Below are positions 59,276-64,000 of a stretch of 64,000 nt of DNA, in pieces. The stretch is from Epiperipatus broadwayi. Lineage: Eukaryota > Onychophora > Udeonychophora > Euonychophora > Peripatidae. Position 1 is the stretch's first letter; the number at the start of each line of letters is the position of its first letter. The notes below the pieces were generated by a model that did no database searches, was not told where the DNA came from, and saw only the letters and a list, made by a program, of their open reading frames with translations. The DNA is taken from assembly GCA_028023455.1 (NCBI GenBank), contig JAQFVV010000012.1:12910364-12974363 (forward strand). The letters are read 5' to 3'. The translations under genes were made by a program, and so were the position numbers.

Positions 59276-62090
59276 TATATAATGTTAGAAACTCTTCAGC
59301 TAGACACAGCAGGGTTACAATAAAATTTGCAAAGATGATAGTACACAGAGATCTATAACAAGATGGAGGAAAAATCATATAATACTATCATATAAACAGA
59401 GCAGAATATTAATTTGAAATGAAGTATTAAGAAAAATTTCTACCTTTCAAATATTTATAAGACTTCATCTTTCATCAAATCATATTCCCTGGCACAACAA
59501 GTTTGAGAGTAAAAAAAAAAAAATCCTACTAAAATTTCTTATCTCATACTTTGGAAAAAGTAAATGAAACAAATATCACAAGATGTGCTCTTCTTCCAGC
59601 ACAGGTAATAAATAAGAAATTCTAATTCTACACTAATACTACTGGATGTTGTGATATAGAAAATTATGTAAATCACTGCACAAAACAACAAAAGTAAATG
59701 ATCTCAGGACTCCAACTGTAACTCTTGTGAAAGCAAACACTTAACTTGAATGGCTGCATCCTACTATAAGATAACAAAATTTATCAAAATTATAGAAAAG
59801 GACAATTACTTCAATATTTAATTACATAATTATAATATGCAAAATCTAGATTAATTACAGCCCTTTACCCAGGAGATCATTTGAGATGGAAGAAAGACAA
59901 GGGTGCTTTTTATGTCATCCACCTTCCCACAGACAACTTTCATAGGTGACTAAATGTAAACCAGATTTTGACATTGAAATAATTACAATAGTGGGCAATC
60001 TAAAATAATATGAATAATCTCCTGAAATGTCAAACCATTTTCACTTTATAAAGACAATCTTCTATTTTAGAAGATAACAATTTAAAATACTTCTTAAACA
60101 AACTATTACTTTGGTATCTGGAAATATGAAATTATCTGTTACAGTGATTTCATCCAGAAATCACAACTATATGCATAACTTTATCTTATTTCTGTGGATA
60201 TGAAAATATTCTATGACATTAATTAAATGAAATAATTAACATTGTGAACCCAAGACACTAAGAAAAACTTATTTTAGATAAAACTTAATAAATTTATTTA
60301 CAATATAATAATAATAATAATAAAATATACACACGTGGAAACATTGCTAAGATAGTGCTGTTAACAATATAGTCATTTGATTAACAGTATTTAAAATTCA
60401 TTGGGATCTTACAAGTAAATGCTAAGGCTTCTTAAAATAAATAAATGATTTTACATAAATCATCCTACATAACAGTTTATTTAAATGGGGAGTTAATACT
60501 AGCTAATTCTTTTACATCTCCAATAAAAACATTCCCTTAAACAATTTTGGGAATTATAAATTTATATATTTTACATGGGATTAATCATTAGTTTAATTAA
60601 GAATATATAATTTCTTTTGATTTATTTATTCTAAATAAAACATTATCAAAATTGGTAACCATAATTGATGGACTGATCTGTTAATACTTGAAATTATCAG
60701 TTAAGTAAATTTAAGCAATAGCTGGTATATCTAAAATAAATTTCAAACTACAAGTAAATACTCTCTGTTGTTTAGACTTTTGAACTAATAAATATCTAAA
60801 TAACTGAATGAAATGAAATGTATGGCCACTCATCAGAAGTCTCTTGCATACATAAAAATTTAATATTTACTGTTCACATAATATAAATTACACAAAGTGT
60901 TAAAAATAAATGACTTACACATCCATTGGAGAACTTCTGGATGATCACAGCATCTACAGAGCATGTGTGGATTGCACTTATTAGCGATATGCTTGCAAGT
61001 TAAAAATTTAAAATTATGAATTATTGATGGTTGGCTTGTGACTAATTACAGTATCATAATAGCACAATATAGACATTGTTACACCTTTAAGCACTAAAAT
61101 AACTGAGTGCAACATGAAGAAACCAAACCCTTCAAACTAACTTACCTTGTCATCACATATCAAAACACAATACAACCTCACCTACTATGGTGGAAAACTA
61201 GCTTTAAATACATCATGAATGATAAGCCAAACATAAGCTTCACAGAGCAAACTAGCATAAATCAATAAATACATCACAAGAGTGGTGGCTTCCAAACACC
61301 TACTTCTGAAGCAAAAGAGGATGCCTGGACTTTTGTTGCAGCACATCAGGAAAACATGAAAAGACACACCAAGAAATATAGGATCCTCTCCAGGGATCTA
61401 GGTACCTTATAAAGATGTGATAATAATCACTGGAAATAAGCACTATCATCTCATGGAAAAGCAATATAATATCAAGCATAACAATACTATAACTAACAAT
61501 GACAAGATACAAACATCACTATAGCTAACTAAAGTCATATTCAAAATTTCAATCATACTAACAATAAGTAATGTCTGAACCATCAAATGGAATTTTTTAA
61601 TTCAAAAGACTCCAAGAAAAATTATTAATGAAGAAAATTAATAGTATATGAAATTTTTGGCACAAAAATTACACAATACACACGTATGAAATATCAAAAT
61701 TATTATAACAAGTGGACATGAATAATAATGTAAGGTGTGAGAATACTAATTCTCAAGGCATAAAAATATTAGCGGTTATAATTACTATTGCATTTATGCA
61801 AAATTATTGGGTTGTTTAGAATCTAACTGAGTAAACTACCATATATTTAAAATAATTATAGTGAGAGATAAATCTCAAGTGACCCAAAAATAAATAATGC
61901 ATAATTTAGCTTATCAAGCACATACCCAAACATATAATAAATATTACCTGATAATGTGTAGAATATCTACACATTCTGATAAACCCTTTTAAATTTAAAA
62001 TTACATAAATTAAATACCTAGAAGATTGCTACTAATGAATAGTATTACATTAAATATAACAGAATTTTAAGGAGAATATTACACAAAATA

Positions 62091-62128
62091 TTTTTTTTCC
62101 TTCTTTCCCCCCCCCCCAAAAAAAAAAT
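62091..62128 (+). repeat. T-, C- and A-run cluster
   Basis: Adjacent runs of T, then 11 C, then 10 A. Confidence 0.9.
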
Positions 62129-63369
62129 AAAACAAAAAAAACAACAACTTTAGTTCATAAGTGAGCCTTGCGCTGAGCCATCTGTTAAGCATGAACAATA
62201 CCAATTCTTACTGTGAAACTTCCAGTCAAAACTATTATTTTATACATGGCAAAAGAATTTCCAAAACAAAACATGTACAACAGTTCTTATGTAATATAGT
62301 TCTAAAATATAAGCACATCTAAATATAAACGATAAGATAAATGAAAATAAATAATGAGTCAGACGGGAAATGACAACATTGTAATATAATAATTCAGCTG
62401 ATAGACAATTCTGGATCCTGCAGATTCATTTAATTAATACTGTAGCTTCATTTTAATTCTTTTAAAGAATATATTTTAAGCACTTTGGAACTTATTGGTG
62501 AAATATAATGAGATATTTCCAGGTTATTAATACATTTACATAATTCATAAAGCATTTGTTAATAGAAATCACTCTAGCATATCAGAATGTCTTTATAAAT
62601 TTTTCCATTAACTTCATATTATAGGTTGATAAATTAATATTCTATATTTCTTTGAATAGCTACTAATTTTTCTTTCTTAAAAGTTTGAGTTAAAGAGTGT
62701 CAGCATAGCAAAACATTTATAGCCTATCATAGACGAAGAACTATTCTAAAGCAGGTTAATTATTTAAATATTTTTAAAAGTTATTTTTCTTTTCTTTCTA
62801 AATAGTTCCAATATCCAGTAACATTAATTATTAGGCAGGCAAGTTAATATAATAATGAAAACTCCATATTAGTTAATGAACAGATGAATTAATATATGCA
62901 TTTTTTAACTTTAAAATATAGTGTCTAGTCTTATGCATTTTATTTTTCATCTTTTAATACTTCTTTTGTTCATGAAATAGCTAAGCAAAAACAAGAACTG
63001 CATAATTTCAATAATATTCATAAATAAATGTAATAGCTGTTTTTCTTTTAAACTTATCCTGAAATTAATCTTATTCAATTGATTTATATTAAAAATGAAA
63101 TTGTAGCATTTTTTTTTTATAATTAAGAAAGCTTAAATTGTGATTTAACCTACATAATTCTAAAAAAAAAAATTTCTTCTTTTTTAGCATTGTAAAAAGC
63201 AATAAAAACATAGATGATATTAATATTATATAGATTTGGTAATGCAATAAGAAAGATAAAGTTATAGTACTTCATAAAGGAGATAAAGAATACTGGATAT
63301 AGAGTTGGATAAGAATAAAGAAGAAACATTGATATATATATTGTGCCAGTCAAAATATGCTTATCCATC

Positions 63370-63530
63370 TAACACGAGCTGGAACTCACAAAATGTACTT
63401 CAAACCCAGTCAAGCCCGAGATTTAGGTCAGGGACCAGCCTGGATTCGAACCCACTCTCCAAGCACCAGATCTAACACCCAATGGATAACATAACAATGG
63501 TAGCACACGAGATTTAATTCTTCATCCGGC
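63370..63530 (-). mobile_element. tRNA-derived SINE fragment
   Basis: Minus strand has a B box GGTTCGAATCC (about 63442-63453) and an upstream 'tatccattgggtgttagat' that fits an A box at tRNA-like spacing. Downstream, 'gtgagttccagctcgtgtta' marks the tRNA-unrelated part. It is not a functional tRNA gene: no proper acceptor stem is visible. Its B-box region is similar in type to, but not the same as, that of family F. Confidence 0.65.
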
Positions 63531-64000
63531 CCACTAGCAAATCGGAGAAACAAAAGACTCATGGACTTAAACATATATATAAACAACTTAAATACTAGAC
63601 ATTCCACGGATAAAATCTAACATATTTAAATAATAGGGGCTTTACTAATGAATACTTATAGGCAATTAGTGAATTGGATTGATTTAATAATGAGACAGAA
63701 ACTGATATATGATGAATTAAAATATATTTATTGACAATTGTTGTTGGCAAAATAGGTTTGTGGCTATGATTCAATGGAGCCAAATATCCTGCTATACAAC
63801 TAATCACTACATTAACTTATTTGTTATGTCCTTTGATAATCAGTTCGAGTGGCTCTTTTACGTAAAATCAAACCAAGTCTGGAGTGAAACTTAATACATC
63901 TGACTATAATCAATTTATATATTAACTATGGGCTTATAAAGCATCCCAGATAGCTTAAGATCGAACGGGTTTTCAAGAATGCTTCGGTTCAATGCCGAAG
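63531..64000. other. Unassigned end of window
   Basis: No gene recognised. The last 19 bases ('cttcggttcaatgccgaag') form a short hairpin that may continue beyond the window. Confidence 0.45.

Larger units (their letters stand above)
58601..63369. other. Unassigned AT-rich region
   Basis: Contains the G-run/polypurine tract at 59178-59275 and homopolymer runs at 62091-62128. 61170-61420 is less AT-rich, and one plus-strand frame there reads 'SGGFQTPTSEAKEDAWTFVA', followed by 'HQENMKRHTKKY'; I cannot assign it. The other frames (59166-59378, 61185-61512 and 63150-63368, all minus) lack support. Confidence 0.45.

Overview
The window is very AT-rich (about three quarters A+T by eye), non-coding eukaryotic DNA, most likely from an invertebrate animal. 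Homopolymer and dinucleotide runs, two tRNA-derived SINE-like elements, hAT transposons, a Ty3/gypsy pol relic and a non-LTR reverse-transcriptase relic support this; I cannot name the species. I see no intact host protein-coding gene, no tRNA or rRNA gene and no CRISPR array. Nearly all open reading frames are short, chance, or lie inside repeats.

The most interesting content is a set of related repeats carrying hammerhead self-cleaving ribozyme (HHR) sequences. Family A (about 430-460 bp units) lies at 3452-3690, 16500-17021, 31433-32345, 44934-45341, 46494-48955 and 57907-58600. Families B (4879-5260, 55740-56010), C (20157-21235) and D (17281-17835) and a single E copy (22173-22230) share its layout. 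Family F (about 470-500 bp units, 25038-25660 and 46717-48282) has an unrelated backbone and combines an HHR with a tRNA-like pol III promoter region. The two best A ribozymes (45153-45208 plus strand, 46591-46649 minus strand) keep the whole CUGAUGA / GAAA / UH core and a two-part stem I; the F copies and one B copy (4930-4976) are also intact by eye. Most clusters are inverted pairs with the ribozymes pointing outward, flanked by partial tandem units. Tandem units plus HHRs resemble animal retrozymes and the schistosome Sm-alpha satellite.

Layout: 1-6190 and about 3750-4870 are a satellite of about 280 bp period whose orientation flips, interrupted by a 313-bp hAT MITE, a family A element, a family B unit and a 136-bp TIR element. 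6193-9135 is a 2.9-kb hAT-type element with a perfect 8-bp target duplication. 9220-10850 is a decayed gypsy pol. 10.9-16.5 kb is unassigned AT-rich DNA. 16.5-22.3 kb holds A, D, C and E ribozyme repeats and a 255-bp direct repeat. 22.7-23.5 kb is a GC-richer segment with a minisatellite. 25.0-25.7 kb is family F. 37.1-37.6 kb is a hAT (ZBED-like) transposase relic. 39.4-41.1 kb has two large inverted repeats. 44.9-49.0 kb is the richest ribozyme cluster, with an F inverted array nested inside an A unit. 49-50.1 kb is a non-LTR RT relic, 53.4-54.2 kb a decayed coiled-coil reading frame, and 63.4-63.5 kb a tRNA-derived SINE fragment.

All ribozyme structures were folded by eye; none has been run through a covariance model.
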